Positions 16,813 through 25,134 of a stretch of DNA of 47,564 nt are shown in pieces (position 1 is the stretch's first letter; the number at the start of each line of letters is the position of its first letter). The stretch is from NCBI GenBank assembly GCA_913020765.1, contig CAJWAO010000008.1:1-47564 (forward strand). The letters run 5' to 3'. This DNA is from an uncultured Flavobacteriales bacterium. Lineage in GTDB: Bacteria; Bacteroidota; Bacteroidia; Flavobacteriales_D; Crocinitomicaceae. The position numbers and the translations under genes were made by a program. The notes below the pieces were generated by a model. It did no database searches. It was not told the origin of the DNA and saw nothing but the letters and a program-made list of their open reading frames with translations.

Positions 16813-17772
16813 ATGAAGAATGTTTACATTTTAATTACCGCCCTTTTTATTGGGGCCAATGCCAAGGCTCAAATCGATTTTGAGTCTTCTTTAACAGAAC
16901 CAGAAACCTTCAACAATGGTTCGGAAGGTCCAGATGGATTTGATTTTTCACCGATTCAACTCGTAAATTATTACGACACGGATTTCAGCTATTTTACAGG
17001 TTTTGCTATTTCAAATGTGACCGACAATACAACACCTGGATATATGAATCAATACAGTGCATACCCGGGTTCAGGCGCAGATAATTCTAGTGCTTATGCT
17101 GTGGCGTATTCAAGTCCCAAGTTCTATTCAACGTCTCCGGAGGTAAGTATACTCTCTTTTGATATCTCAAATACAACTTATGCAGGTTTATCGATGCTGG
17201 ACGGAGATTCGTTCGGGAAAAAATTTGGTGAGGACACCAATGCTGTAGGTGAAATAGATGGTACAAATGGTGAGGATTTTTTCAAGGTATGGGTTATTTG
17301 CTCCAATTTAGAAGAGGGATTCAAGGATTCACTCGAATTTTACCTTGCGGACTATAGATTCGCTGATGATTCTGAGGACTATATTATTGATTCTTGGGAA
17401 ACAATTAGCCTATCGGATTTTTCATTTAACGTAACAAGTGTATCTATGCGCTTTGAATCCTCCGATAATGGTGAGTTCGGGATGAACACACCAGCATATG
17501 TGGCTATTGACAATATCAATTGGGAAGCACCTGTTGGTATTTCAGAAACGATAGAAAACAACTATCAAGTCTACCCAAATCCAGTAACTGATGTAATGAA
17601 TATCGAAGGTCCTGCAGGGAAAATCACTGTTTCCAATATCAATGGTAAGTTAGTTTGGGAAGGAATGCACAGCATGCAGTCCAGTATAGATTTCTCAAAA
17701 CTACCGAATGGTGTTTACATGGTGAACATAAGTACACCGAACGGCACAGTTACGAAAAAAGTTATAAAATAA
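16813..17772 (+). CDS. DUF4465-like T9SS surface protein of the B12 operon
   Basis: Secreted 319-residue protein, first gene after the cobalamin riboswitch. The signal peptide is about residues 1-19 (cleavage near AKAQ). The middle (about 20-240) resembles DUF4465: FNNGSEGPDGF, NTTPGYMNQYSAYPGSGADNSSAYAV, DGTNGEDFFKVWV and a closing YVAIDNINWE. These are beta-sandwich proteins often found beside cobalamin receptors in Bacteroidota. The last 70 residues are a T9SS type A sorting domain (YQVYPNPVTDV, LPNGVYMVNI, VTKKVIK), so it is probably exported to the cell surface. Direct cobalamin binding is inferred from riboswitch control and neighbours; gut Bacteroides use accessory surface B12-binding proteins in comparable loci. 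A hairpin follows its stop. Confidence 0.82.
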   Translation: MKNVYILITALFIGANAKAQIDFESSLTEPETFNNGSEGPDGFDFSPIQLVNYYDTDFSYFTGFAISNVTDNTTPGYMNQYSAYPGSGADNSSAYAVAYSSPKFYSTSPEVSILSFDISNTTYAGLSMLDGDSFGKKFGEDTNAVGEIDGTNGEDFFKVWVICSNLEEGFKDSLEFYLADYRFADDSEDYIIDSWETISLSDFSFNVTSVSMRFESSDNGEFGMNTPAYVAIDNINWEAPVGISETIENNYQVYPNPVTDVMNIEGPAGKITVSNINGKLVWEGMHSMQSSIDFSKLPNGVYMVNISTPNGTVTKKVIK

Positions 17773-17786
17773 AGAGCAAAGAGAAC

Positions 17787-17814
17787 CCGAGGTTATGATG
17801 CTTTGTAGCCTCGG
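17787..17814 (+). promoter_or_regulatory. Intercistronic hairpin between the DUF4465 gene and btuB
   Basis: CCGAGGTTA (17787-17795) pairs over nine positions, including one G-T wobble, with TAGCCTCGG (17806-17814) around a 10-base loop. It starts 14 bases after the DUF4465 stop and ends 13 bases before the chosen btuB ATG. There is no long T-run (TGTCTCT follows), so it may act as a leaky terminator, an mRNA stabiliser or a processing site setting different levels of the two products. Confidence 0.5.
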
Positions 17815-17827
17815 TGTCTCTGAACTG

Positions 17828-19792
17828 ATGAAGTGGTTAGTTATATCGTTTTTGTGGATTGGAGGTCATTGTATTGCACAAAAAAATAGAATTCAAGAGA
17901 TAAATGAGGTGACCATCACTTTTAACCTCGATACATTTAAAAGCCAAAACAAATGGGAAGCCCTTCAGGCTAATGAAATCGAGGCCCTTCAGGCCAATGA
18001 TGCGGCAGGACTCATCAGAAAGTTTACCAGTACAAGTATTAAGTCTTATGGCGGGATCGGAGGGCTAAAGACGGTATCCTCTAGAGGCCTGGGAGCGAAT
18101 CACTCGAAAATTTTAGCTGACGGATTCGGCATAAATAATATACAAAATGGCCAAGTAAATTTGGGTCAAATACACTCGGATAACATTATTTTTATAAGAA
18201 GCAATTCTGACGGAAAATCACAATTTTTACAACCCATTTCTGCTCAAGTTGCGGGAAGTCAATTTTCTTTAGAAACTTTTGAAAATAATTTTGGCAATGA
18301 CGGATTGCAATTTCGATTGTTAGGAAAGCAAGGTTCTTTCAATCAATGGGGATCCTATGGAGCACTCAAATTCACGAGCGAAAAATTTTTATTTAGTACT
18401 CATGGAAGCTTCAGACGCGCCGATGGAAATTACCCCTTTACACTGGTAAATGGAAATCAGACTTCAGAGGAGACTCGTTCGAATAATGACTACTTAGATT
18501 ATCATTTTGGTTTGACTAGCGGTATCAAAACAGGTAAATCGGTTTTTCGCTTGGGCTATATGCAAAAAGAATTTGATCAAGGACTTCCAGGAGCTGTAAT
18601 TCTTTACAATAATTCAGCTGATGAACGAATCACGAGCCGAGACCAAAACTTATTTGGAGATCATGTTTTTAAAGGAAAAAAAGTAAGTCTACGAAGTTTT
18701 ATAAAAATGAATGAAAATAATGTAACATATACTGATCCAAATTATTTAAATCAGAATGGCGGCATTGATGTTAGCTATCGCAACCAATCGTTACAGGTCG
18801 GTATTGCCTTAGAAAATAAACTTTCCAAAAATCTCAAATTGCACCTCGGGGTGGAAGAGGTCATCAGCGACTTGTTGGTCAGCGATACGACTTTTGCAAG
18901 ACCCAAAAGATATCACAATTATGCCATTGTAGGAATGAAGTATCATTTTGCGAAGAGGCTCAACCTGAGCATTCAATTATCTGAACAATTCGTGAATGAA
19001 AACAATTCAGCTGGCAAAAGTGCAGAAAATAAATTCAAGGTAAATCCATACATTGCAATATCAACGAAAGAGGAAGGGCAAAGATTTGGACATGAGATTT
19101 GGTATCGAAACTCATTTCGCATGCCCACGTTCAATGAGCTCTACTATAACAACATTGGGAATATCGACCTCAAACCTGAGGAAGCACATCAAATAAACTA
19201 TGGCTGGTCTTATTCACCTCGAAAAACTGGAAAGTTTCAGTACTATTTCCGAAACAATATATACCTCAATTATGTCAATCATAAAATTGTGGCAATACCT
19301 TCCAAAAATCTTTTTACATGGTCTATGCAAAACGTCGAGAGGGCAAATATTCTCGGTACTGATTTTAAATATGGTTCAAAATGGAAGCCTACGAAATATT
19401 TTAAACTAAATCTAGATTTAAATTACAGTCTACAGAGCGCTCGAGATGTCTCACGCCCTGACTCGCCAAGCTACAACAATCAAATTGCCTACATCCCTTT
19501 ACATACTGGAAATATTGATCTTTCTTTAACATACAAAAACACAGGCCTTAGATTTTCAAATTATACCAACTCTCTACGCTACACGCTGAATGAGAACATT
19601 AGTGCCAATCAAGTAGAAGGATTTTGGGTAAGTACACTCAGTACTTACTATTCATTAAATCTCAAAAATAAAAACATCCTGACATTGAGATTTACAATTA
19701 AAAATCTTTTTAATTCACAATACGCAGTCATTAGAAGTTTTATCATGCCCGGGCGTAATTATTTAATTGTATTGAAATATGCGTTTAATTAA
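17828..19792 (+). CDS. btuB: BtuB-like TonB-dependent cobalamin receptor
   Basis: Outer-membrane 22-strand-type receptor that imports cobalamin using TonB/proton-motive energy. ATG 17828 gives a good signal peptide (MKWLVISFLWIGGHCIAQ). The frame stays open 33 bases upstream, but that ATG lies inside the intercistronic hairpin. The plug domain is at about 60-170 (ANDAAGLIRKFTSTSIKSYG, SSRGLGANHSKILADGF). The rest is barrel, with FRMPTFNELYY, GNIDLKPEEAHQINYGW and a C-terminal FTIKNLFNSQYAVI/PGRNYLIVLKYAFN ending in an aromatic-hydrophobic strand. Substrate is assigned from the cobalamin riboswitch and the adjacent BtuG-like gene. A short tandem duplication precedes the plug. The stop overlaps the btuG start by 14 bases. 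Confidence 0.88.
   Translation: MKWLVISFLWIGGHCIAQKNRIQEINEVTITFNLDTFKSQNKWEALQANEIEALQANDAAGLIRKFTSTSIKSYGGIGGLKTVSSRGLGANHSKILADGFGINNIQNGQVNLGQIHSDNIIFIRSNSDGKSQFLQPISAQVAGSQFSLETFENNFGNDGLQFRLLGKQGSFNQWGSYGALKFTSEKFLFSTHGSFRRADGNYPFTLVNGNQTSEETRSNNDYLDYHFGLTSGIKTGKSVFRLGYMQKEFDQGLPGAVILYNNSADERITSRDQNLFGDHVFKGKKVSLRSFIKMNENNVTYTDPNYLNQNGGIDVSYRNQSLQVGIALENKLSKNLKLHLGVEEVISDLLVSDTTFARPKRYHNYAIVGMKYHFAKRLNLSIQLSEQFVNENNSAGKSAENKFKVNPYIAISTKEEGQRFGHEIWYRNSFRMPTFNELYYNNIGNIDLKPEEAHQINYGWSYSPRKTGKFQYYFRNNIYLNYVNHKIVAIPSKNLFTWSMQNVERANILGTDFKYGSKWKPTKYFKLNLDLNYSLQSARDVSRPDSPSYNNQIAYIPLHTGNIDLSLTYKNTGLRFSNYTNSLRYTLNENISANQVEGFWVSTLSTYYSLNLKNKNILTLRFTIKNLFNSQYAVIRSFIMPGRNYLIVLKYAFN
17957..18000 (+). 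repeat. Short in-frame tandem duplication in btuB
   Basis: A 20-base unit at 17957-17976 recurs at 17981-18000 with two mismatches, 24 bases apart. It encodes EALQAN twice (EALQANEI then EALQAND) just before the plug domain. The 24-base period keeps the frame, pointing to a recent duplication or slippage event. Confidence 0.75.
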
Positions 19793-20834
19793 AATTCTTT
19801 TATGTATCGTCACTCTGCTGTGCTCCTGTGGAAAAGAGAATGAACCCGAAGTTATCACGGGCGCTTTATCGAATGGTGCTTTGGTACTTTGTGAGGGTTT
19901 ATTTCAACAGAACAACTCTCAGATTTCATTTATAAGTTTTGAGAATAAGCAGGTTGAAAATAATTTTTTCCTTAACCGAAATGACCGACAGCTAGGAGAT
20001 ACAGGAAATGATTTAAAAAGATATGGTGATAAAATTTATATCGTTGTCAACGTTTCCAGTACCATAGAGGTTATCGATGCAAATACTTTTGAATCAATAA
20101 AACAAATATCAATGATGAACGGAACGACAGCAAAACAACCTCGCTCTATACTATTTTACGATGGACTTGCCTATGTCACATGCTTTGATGGATATGTGGA
20201 CATTATAGATACAACCGCTCTAATCATAAATGACCGAATAAAAGTTGGTTCCAACCCCGAAGACATGGCTATTGTAAATAATAAACTCTATGTAACGAAC
20301 TCAGGAGGGTTAAATACACCACTCATGGATTCAACGGTTTCTGTAATTGATTTAAACACCCATCAAGAAATAGAGAAGATCATTGTAGGAATGAATCCGG
20401 GAACAATTAAAGCAGACCAAGATGGAGATATCTATGTTGTCACACGCGGAAATTATAGTAATATTCCCTCTCGAATGAAGCGAATAAATAGCGAAACCGA
20501 TAATGTGGAAGAGACTTTTAATTTTGACATTTCAGGTATTACAAGGTTTAATGATGACTTCTTGGTTACTTACTATGACTTTTCTTCGGCTCAAAATAAT
20601 GTCGCATTATTCAGCACAACGAATGAAACCATTGAAATCACTGAATTTATGCCACTCAACGAAATTCAAACACTTTATGGTTTAACATATAATCCTTCAA
20701 AAAATAAAATATTCATATCCGATGCAATGGGTTATACAAACACAGGATATATCAGAGAATATGATGTGCAAGGAAACCATATCCATAGCTATCATGTTGG
20801 ATTAAATCCCTCTAAAATTTTATTTTATGAGTAA
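19779..20834 (+). CDS. btuG: BtuG-like beta-propeller surface lipoprotein
   Basis: Predicted surface lipoprotein of 351 residues, signal sequence ending in the lipobox L-C-S-C17. The body consists of YncE-like propeller repeats: GLAYVTCFDGYVDIIDT, GSNPEDMAIVNNKLYVTNSGG...TVSVIDL, GMNPGTIKADQDGDIYVVTRG, GLTYNPSKNKIFISDA and GLNPSKILFYE. In Bacteroides thetaiotaomicron, BtuG is a seven-bladed propeller that binds cobalamin extremely tightly and sits as a lid on BtuB. Position, lipobox and fold all match that role. Its start overlaps the end of btuB by 14 bases and its end overlaps the next gene by 8, implying translational coupling and matched amounts. Binding residues cannot be assigned from sequence. 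Confidence 0.83.
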   Translation: MRLIKILLCIVTLLCSCGKENEPEVITGALSNGALVLCEGLFQQNNSQISFISFENKQVENNFFLNRNDRQLGDTGNDLKRYGDKIYIVVNVSSTIEVIDANTFESIKQISMMNGTTAKQPRSILFYDGLAYVTCFDGYVDIIDTTALIINDRIKVGSNPEDMAIVNNKLYVTNSGGLNTPLMDSTVSVIDLNTHQEIEKIIVGMNPGTIKADQDGDIYVVTRGNYSNIPSRMKRINSETDNVEETFNFDISGITRFNDDFLVTYYDFSSAQNNVALFSTTNETIEITEFMPLNEIQTLYGLTYNPSKNKIFISDAMGYTNTGYIREYDVQGNHIHSYHVGLNPSKILFYE

Positions 20835-21777
20835 ACTTAAATGCATTTCGACCATTGTGGTAAGTATTTTATTACAATCCGTGACAATTGCGCAATCCTT
20901 CGCCCCGGAGCCAGAACAAGTAGGATCCACTGCCATATATAAAGATTCTTCAATTTTCGTTGGATGGGCTGTCGATATTTCTATCATAAGAGGTCCCATG
21001 GATTTACAAGAACCAAGTCTCGGTTTAGCAAATTACGGTTCAGCAATAGATGGAAGCTTTATTGCTGATAATAATGTGGTCTCGCTCGGCGATGGCGGAC
21101 AGGCAATTGCTACGTTTTCAGAGCCAATTGTTAATGGACCAGGGCCTGATTTCGCTGTTTTTGAAAATGGATTTGCCAATCATTATATGGAATTGGCTTT
21201 TGTTGAGGTAAGCTCTGATGGTTTAAATTACGCACGATTTGAATCGATCTCTGAAACTCCAACTGAGGTACAAATCAGTAATTTTAACTATTCTGATTGC
21301 CGATATGTGCATAACTTAGCTGGAAAGTACCGTGTTTACTTCGGTACCCCCTTTGATCTAGAAGAATTGTCAGGTATAGATGGACTTGATATCAATCGTA
21401 TTACCCACGTAAGAATAGTTGATGTTGTCGGCAGTATCTCTTCAAATATTGCCAATTACGACAGTCAAGGAAATGTGATAAATGACCCCTATCCTACTCC
21501 TTTCGAATCAGGAGGATTTGACTTAGACGCTATAGGAGTAATTCATAATGCGGAACTACAATTGAATGAATTAAATCAAAAATTTGTAGTATTTCCAAAT
21601 CCCACGAAAGACCAAATTTATTTGAAAGGTTTTGACGATTCAAAAAAATATATAACGGAACTAAGTGGAAATTTAATCGCAGAATTTTGGGGAGAATCAT
21701 TCTCCGTAACTGATTTATCGCCAGGTTTATATTTTCTAAAGCAAGGGGCAAAAACAGTGAAATTCATGAAAGAGTAA
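20827..21777 (+). CDS. T9SS-exported surface protein of the B12 operon
   Basis: Secreted 316-residue protein with signal peptide (about 1-22, ending TIAQ). The conserved body includes FAPEPEQVGSTAIYKDSS, RGPMDLQEPSLGLANYG, VVSLGDGGQAIATF, GPGPDFAVFENGF, ELAFVEVSSDG, HNLAGKYRVYFGTPFDLEEL, GLDINRITHVRIVDVVGSI and SGGFDLDAIGVI. I recognise this as the cell-surface protein that often accompanies B12 receptors in Bacteroidota; its biochemical role is not known to me. Repeated acidic loops and DxDxxG-like stretches would suit metal binding. The last 65 residues look like a T9SS sorting domain (FVVFPNPTKDQ, LSPGLYFLKQG). It is the final operon gene and overlaps btuG by 8 bases. Confidence 0.8.
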   Translation: MSKLKCISTIVVSILLQSVTIAQSFAPEPEQVGSTAIYKDSSIFVGWAVDISIIRGPMDLQEPSLGLANYGSAIDGSFIADNNVVSLGDGGQAIATFSEPIVNGPGPDFAVFENGFANHYMELAFVEVSSDGLNYARFESISETPTEVQISNFNYSDCRYVHNLAGKYRVYFGTPFDLEELSGIDGLDINRITHVRIVDVVGSISSNIANYDSQGNVINDPYPTPFESGGFDLDAIGVIHNAELQLNELNQKFVVFPNPTKDQIYLKGFDDSKKYITELSGNLIAEFWGESFSVTDLSPGLYFLKQGAKTVKFMKE

Positions 21778-21782
21778 TCGTC

Positions 21783-22802
21783 TCAAGCCCACACTTTTGT
21801 GCCTTCAGAGCAATTATTACAGATATCGACAGCTTGCCTATTGGTTACGACGGCCTTGCGAAAGTTCCTGTAGGAAGAGGCGTTCCATATTTCATCGAAA
21901 TGATTTTCCTGAATGCTACCTAAAACATGTTTTGCATCTTTATCAAAACAACAGGGAACAATACTTCCATCCCATGTACTTACAGAACCTGACCACATTC
22001 TCCAGCAGTGGTTTCCCGGATTTCCTTTTAGCTTGTAACTTCCATCTTTCTGTTTGGTATATCGCGAGTACTGCTCATTATCAGGCATTAATGGGTTACC
22101 ATTCTCAAAGACATATAGCTGAGCTGTTTTTATACGTACCTCATCTATTGACATTTCTGAGGCAAGCTCAAAAACCTTAGGGATTTCATGCTCGTTGGGC
22201 TTAACAGCCAAAAACTGAAAAATTAAATGCGGTGTTGCTGACCCCCTCTCCTTTTTCGCTTCAACCAAATACTGACTTGCCTGTAGAACTCGAGAAAGTT
22301 TACCATTTACTCGATACTGTTCATATGTTTTTTGGGTCAATCCATCGATTGATATAATCAAACGGTCCAGGCCTGAATCAACAATCTCTAGCGCTTTTTT
22401 TGGACTAATAAAATGAACATTTGAGGAGGTCGATGTGTAAATGCGCGAACGTTTGGCTTCCTTTATTAAATCTAAAAATCTTGGATGCAAAAACGGTTCG
22501 CCTTGGAAATAATAATTGATGTAGAAAACCGATTTATTGATTTGGTTTAGTAATTTCTTGTGAAGTTCCATATCGATTTTACCTGTAGGACGAGTGAATT
22601 GCTTAAGACCACTAGGGCACTCGGGACAACCAAGATTACATGAGGTGGTTGGTTCAATACTCATAGAGGCAGGCTTTCCAAAATGCACTGGCACTTTTAG
22701 CAGCCTGGTTACTATAAAGCTCATCCTCAATAGGAACAAATTCCAAATCCTTCCTGGGGTCATATGCCTTAATATGCTTATTGAATCGTTGACATTCGAC
22801 AT
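21783..22802 (-). CDS. Radical SAM/SPASM domain protein
   Basis: 339-residue radical S-adenosylmethionine enzyme. The cluster motif is C55-NLG-C59-PE-C62 (CxxxCxxC), followed by strands typical of the family (YYFQGEPFLHPRFLDLI, GLDRLIISIDGLTQKTYEQYR). The C-terminus carries a SPASM-like set of cysteines (NHCWRMWSG, GSIVPCCFDKD, ICNNCSEG) that would bind auxiliary iron-sulfur clusters. SPASM proteins mature peptides or modify carbohydrates and cofactors. No precursor peptide or partner is evident here, so the substrate is unknown. It converges on the B12 operon with 5 bases between stops, and its promoter region faces the phosphoribosyltransferase gene. Confidence 0.88.
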   Translation of the reverse strand: MSNVNDSISILRHMTPGRIWNLFLLRMSFIVTRLLKVPVHFGKPASMSIEPTTSCNLGCPECPSGLKQFTRPTGKIDMELHKKLLNQINKSVFYINYYFQGEPFLHPRFLDLIKEAKRSRIYTSTSSNVHFISPKKALEIVDSGLDRLIISIDGLTQKTYEQYRVNGKLSRVLQASQYLVEAKKERGSATPHLIFQFLAVKPNEHEIPKVFELASEMSIDEVRIKTAQLYVFENGNPLMPDNEQYSRYTKQKDGSYKLKGNPGNHCWRMWSGSVSTWDGSIVPCCFDKDAKHVLGSIQENHFDEIWNASSYRNFRKAVVTNRQAVDICNNCSEGTKVWA

Positions 22803-22895
22803 ACAACGAATGTACGAAATATCAGCACTTCATCGACATGAGAAAGATGGAAAGATAGAATCTAAAGTTATCCCCTATCGAATTAGTAAAAGAGA

Positions 22896-22903
22896 TATAT
22901 TTG
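22896..22903 (+). promoter_or_regulatory. Candidate -7 element for the phosphoribosyltransferase-murQ pair
   Basis: TATATTTG, 16 bases before the ATG at 22920. No convincing -33 TTG at about 19 bases. Confidence 0.35.
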
Positions 22904-22919
22904 TAAAAAGTCAAAATGT

Positions 22920-23414
22920 ATGCAAATAATACTCAACCATACACAAACCCAACAAAAAATAACTCGCCTCGGACATGAGCTCATAGAAAATTGCTTTGAA
23001 GAGCCGCATATTTTTATAGGAGGTATTACAGGAAACGGTTTTGAGTTGGCACAAAGGCTTACGGGCATTATTGAAAAAAACTCCTCCGTAACGGTAACTT
23101 GTTTTGAAATTTCTATCGACAAAAACGAACCCTGGAATCATCCTGTAGAGCTGAGCACTGATCAGAAAGCCTTAAGGAAAGGATATATCGTTCTTGTTGA
23201 CGATGTCATTAACTCGGGAAAAACACTACAGTACGCACTCGTTAAATTCCTCGAACAACCAACAAAAGCAATCAAAACAGTAGTTCTTGTGGATAGAAAA
23301 CATAGAAGGTATCCCGTAAAGGCAAATTTTGTAGGGTTATCATTATCAACAACACTACAAGACCGTGTTGAAGTAGACTTTACGAAGGGGAAAACCAAAG
23401 CGTTTTTATTATGA
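22920..23414 (+). CDS. Phosphoribosyltransferase-family protein
   Basis: A type I phosphoribosyltransferase fold of 164 residues. The PRPP-binding motif VLVDDVINSGKT (about residues 96-107) is clear, and the upstream hood/strand FIGGITGNGFELAQRL is in the right place. The overall pattern (DDV.NSGKTL.YAL, VVLVDRKHRRYPV, FVGLSLSTTLQDRVEV) resembles PyrR and related uracil/purine transferases, but no pyr genes are near and base specificity is not readable. It overlaps murQ by four bases (ATGA), so the two are translationally coupled. That pairing may link nucleotide-sugar or PRPP status to cell-wall recycling, which is inference only. Confidence 0.85.
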   Translation: MQIILNHTQTQQKITRLGHELIENCFEEPHIFIGGITGNGFELAQRLTGIIEKNSSVTVTCFEISIDKNEPWNHPVELSTDQKALRKGYIVLVDDVINSGKTLQYALVKFLEQPTKAIKTVVLVDRKHRRYPVKANFVGLSLSTTLQDRVEVDFTKGKTKAFLL

Positions 23415-24223
23415 AAAAACCAACCGAAGCAACCTCCAATCACGACAATTTAGAGTTAATGAGCACTACGGAATTATTGGTTGGAATCAACAAAGAGGAC
23501 CAAACCGTTGCGATTTCGGTCCAAAAAGAAATTCCAGCAATTCAATGTTTCTTAAAAGAGGCGCTACCAAGAATGAAGGAAGGCGGAAGGTTATTTTACA
23601 TTGGAGCTGGTACAAGTGGAAGACTCGGAATTGTAGACGCCAGTGAGTGTCCTCCAACATTTGGGGTAGACCACGGAGTTGTTGTTGGACTTATTGCCGG
23701 CGGTGACAAAGCCATAAGAAAAGCAGTCGAATTTGCTGAAGACGATACAGAACAAGGTTGGAAGGACCTCAGTGTTTACGGGTTAAGTAGCAAAGATATT
23801 CTTGTGGGAATAGCGGCATCTGGTGGTACACCATACGTAATAGGTGCCATCGAAAAGGCTAATGAAAATGGGATACTTACTGCAGGGATATCTTGTAATC
23901 CAGGTTCAAAACTTTCTCAACTAGCCGCCCATGCAATTACACCCCTCGTTGGACCTGAATTCGTAACAGGATCTACCAGAATGAAATCCGGAACGGCCCA
24001 AAAGCTCGTATTGAATATGATCTCTACAGCGCTAATGATTCAACTTGGACATGTAAAAGGTAATAAGATGGTTGATATGCAGCTCAGTAATAATAAACTT
24101 GTAGATCGAGGAACAAGAATGGTATGTGAACAATTGGGAATTCCTTACGAAAACGGCAAAACATTACTTTTGAAACATGGAACTGTACGCTCAGCAATTA
24201 ATGCATACAAAGACCAAAGCTAA
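23411..24223 (+). CDS. murQ: N-acetylmuramic acid 6-phosphate etherase
   Basis: Cytoplasmic SIS-domain lyase/hydrolase that cleaves the lactyl ether of MurNAc-6-phosphate to give GlcNAc-6-phosphate and D-lactate during peptidoglycan recycling. Motifs include NLELMSTTELL, FYIGAGTSGRLGIVDASECPPTFG (sugar-phosphate binding with the catalytic glutamate in SECPPT), ASGGTPYVIGAI and EFVTGSTRMKSGTAQKLVLNMIST. Length is 270 residues, slightly shorter than the 298 of Escherichia coli MurQ; the C-terminal helical tail is reduced. No MurNAc PTS transporter or MurNAc kinase gene (murK/amgK) is adjacent, so the source of MurNAc-6-phosphate must be encoded elsewhere. It converges on the NlpC/P60 gene with a 2-base gap. 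Confidence 0.95.
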   Translation: MKKPTEATSNHDNLELMSTTELLVGINKEDQTVAISVQKEIPAIQCFLKEALPRMKEGGRLFYIGAGTSGRLGIVDASECPPTFGVDHGVVVGLIAGGDKAIRKAVEFAEDDTEQGWKDLSVYGLSSKDILVGIAASGGTPYVIGAIEKANENGILTAGISCNPGSKLSQLAAHAITPLVGPEFVTGSTRMKSGTAQKLVLNMISTALMIQLGHVKGNKMVDMQLSNNKLVDRGTRMVCEQLGIPYENGKTLLLKHGTVRSAINAYKDQS

Positions 24224-24225
24224 AA

Positions 24226-25134
24226 TCATTCAATAACTCTACCATAACCTACGAGTCTGCTGCGCCAATAATCTGACTCCTCTATATCAACAACAGATAT
24301 TCCTTTGGATGAAGAAGAATGAATCATCCGTTTGCGTTCATTAGGTTGATTCACTAATATTCCCACATGTGTGATTTCTTTTCCTTCAGAAAAGAAAACT
24401 AAGTCCCCCATAAATGCCCTCCTAGCAGCTATCGTTTTGGCATATTTATATTGATCGGAGGCCACTCTTGGAAGAGGAAGTTTAGCGTGCTTAAAAACAT
24501 GACTCGTAAATCCACTACAGTCAAAGCCTTCCGCATCAGTTCCACCCCATTTGTATGGAATCCCCATAAACTCATAAGAATAATGCACAAGATCAGACCT
24601 CTGAGAAGTGCTCATACCCTCTGCAACCAAACCATCCTCGTCGACTTCCTCAATGATTGGATTTTTGAATTTATATTTTTTGTAAACATTTTGAATCCAA
24701 TCCCGGAGTTGCTGCTTGTCTGAAGCGCTTACGATTACACTTTTGTCATTGAGCCATTTTTCAAACAATACCGCCATAGCACCTAATTCGTGAGCATGTC
24801 CCTCCCGAATTCCTGGCCATTTTTCACTTTTAAAAATAGTAGACATTATTCGACAGCTCTCATCAATTTTAGAAATGTTCCGCTTCATCCAATAAGGATT
24901 GTGGAGCAATTGAAAGATGCTCATTGCACTGTAATATGAAGGAAGAATATACGCATCATACATTGGGTCTCGCATCAGTTTATTTGCTTTTCGGTAAACC
25001 GTCTTGTAATGGCCTTGGGTGTAGAATTGCTCCAATCTATCTAATTTCTTGTTTTGCGCATGTATGCCTTGAATTCCGATAAGTAAAAAGAATACAAGGA
25101 TGATTTTTAAACTAGTTTTTGAATTGCTTCCCAT
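24226..25134 (-). CDS. Exported NlpC/P60 peptidoglycan hydrolase
   Basis: 302-residue secreted cysteine peptidase (family C40), probably cutting gamma-D-Glu-diaminopimelate bonds in wall stem peptides. The signal peptide is about 1-26 (ending IHAQ). Residues about 30-150 form a helical N-terminal region I do not recognise. The catalytic domain starts near 178 with IPYKWGGTDAEGFDCSGF (nucleophile C206), THVGILV (H256) and a third polar residue, probably H272 in MIHSSSSKG. Its start lies inside the end of the preceding minus-strand gene (23-base overlap), so it is translationally coupled to that secreted protein. Peptidoglycan recycling enzymes (MurQ beside it, Mpl further along) fit this context. 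Confidence 0.9.
   Translation of the reverse strand: MGSNSKTSLKIILVFFLLIGIQGIHAQNKKLDRLEQFYTQGHYKTVYRKANKLMRDPMYDAYILPSYYSAMSIFQLLHNPYWMKRNISKIDESCRIMSTIFKSEKWPGIREGHAHELGAMAVLFEKWLNDKSVIVSASDKQQLRDWIQNVYKKYKFKNPIIEEVDEDGLVAEGMSTSQRSDLVHYSYEFMGIPYKWGGTDAEGFDCSGFTSHVFKHAKLPLPRVASDQYKYAKTIAARRAFMGDLVFFSEGKEITHVGILVNQPNERKRMIHSSSSKGISVVDIEESDYWRSRLVGYGRVIE

Noticed and set aside
17795-17827. Upstream ATG for btuB
   Set aside because: It lies inside a 9-position hairpin and adds 11 residues ahead of an otherwise perfect signal peptide.
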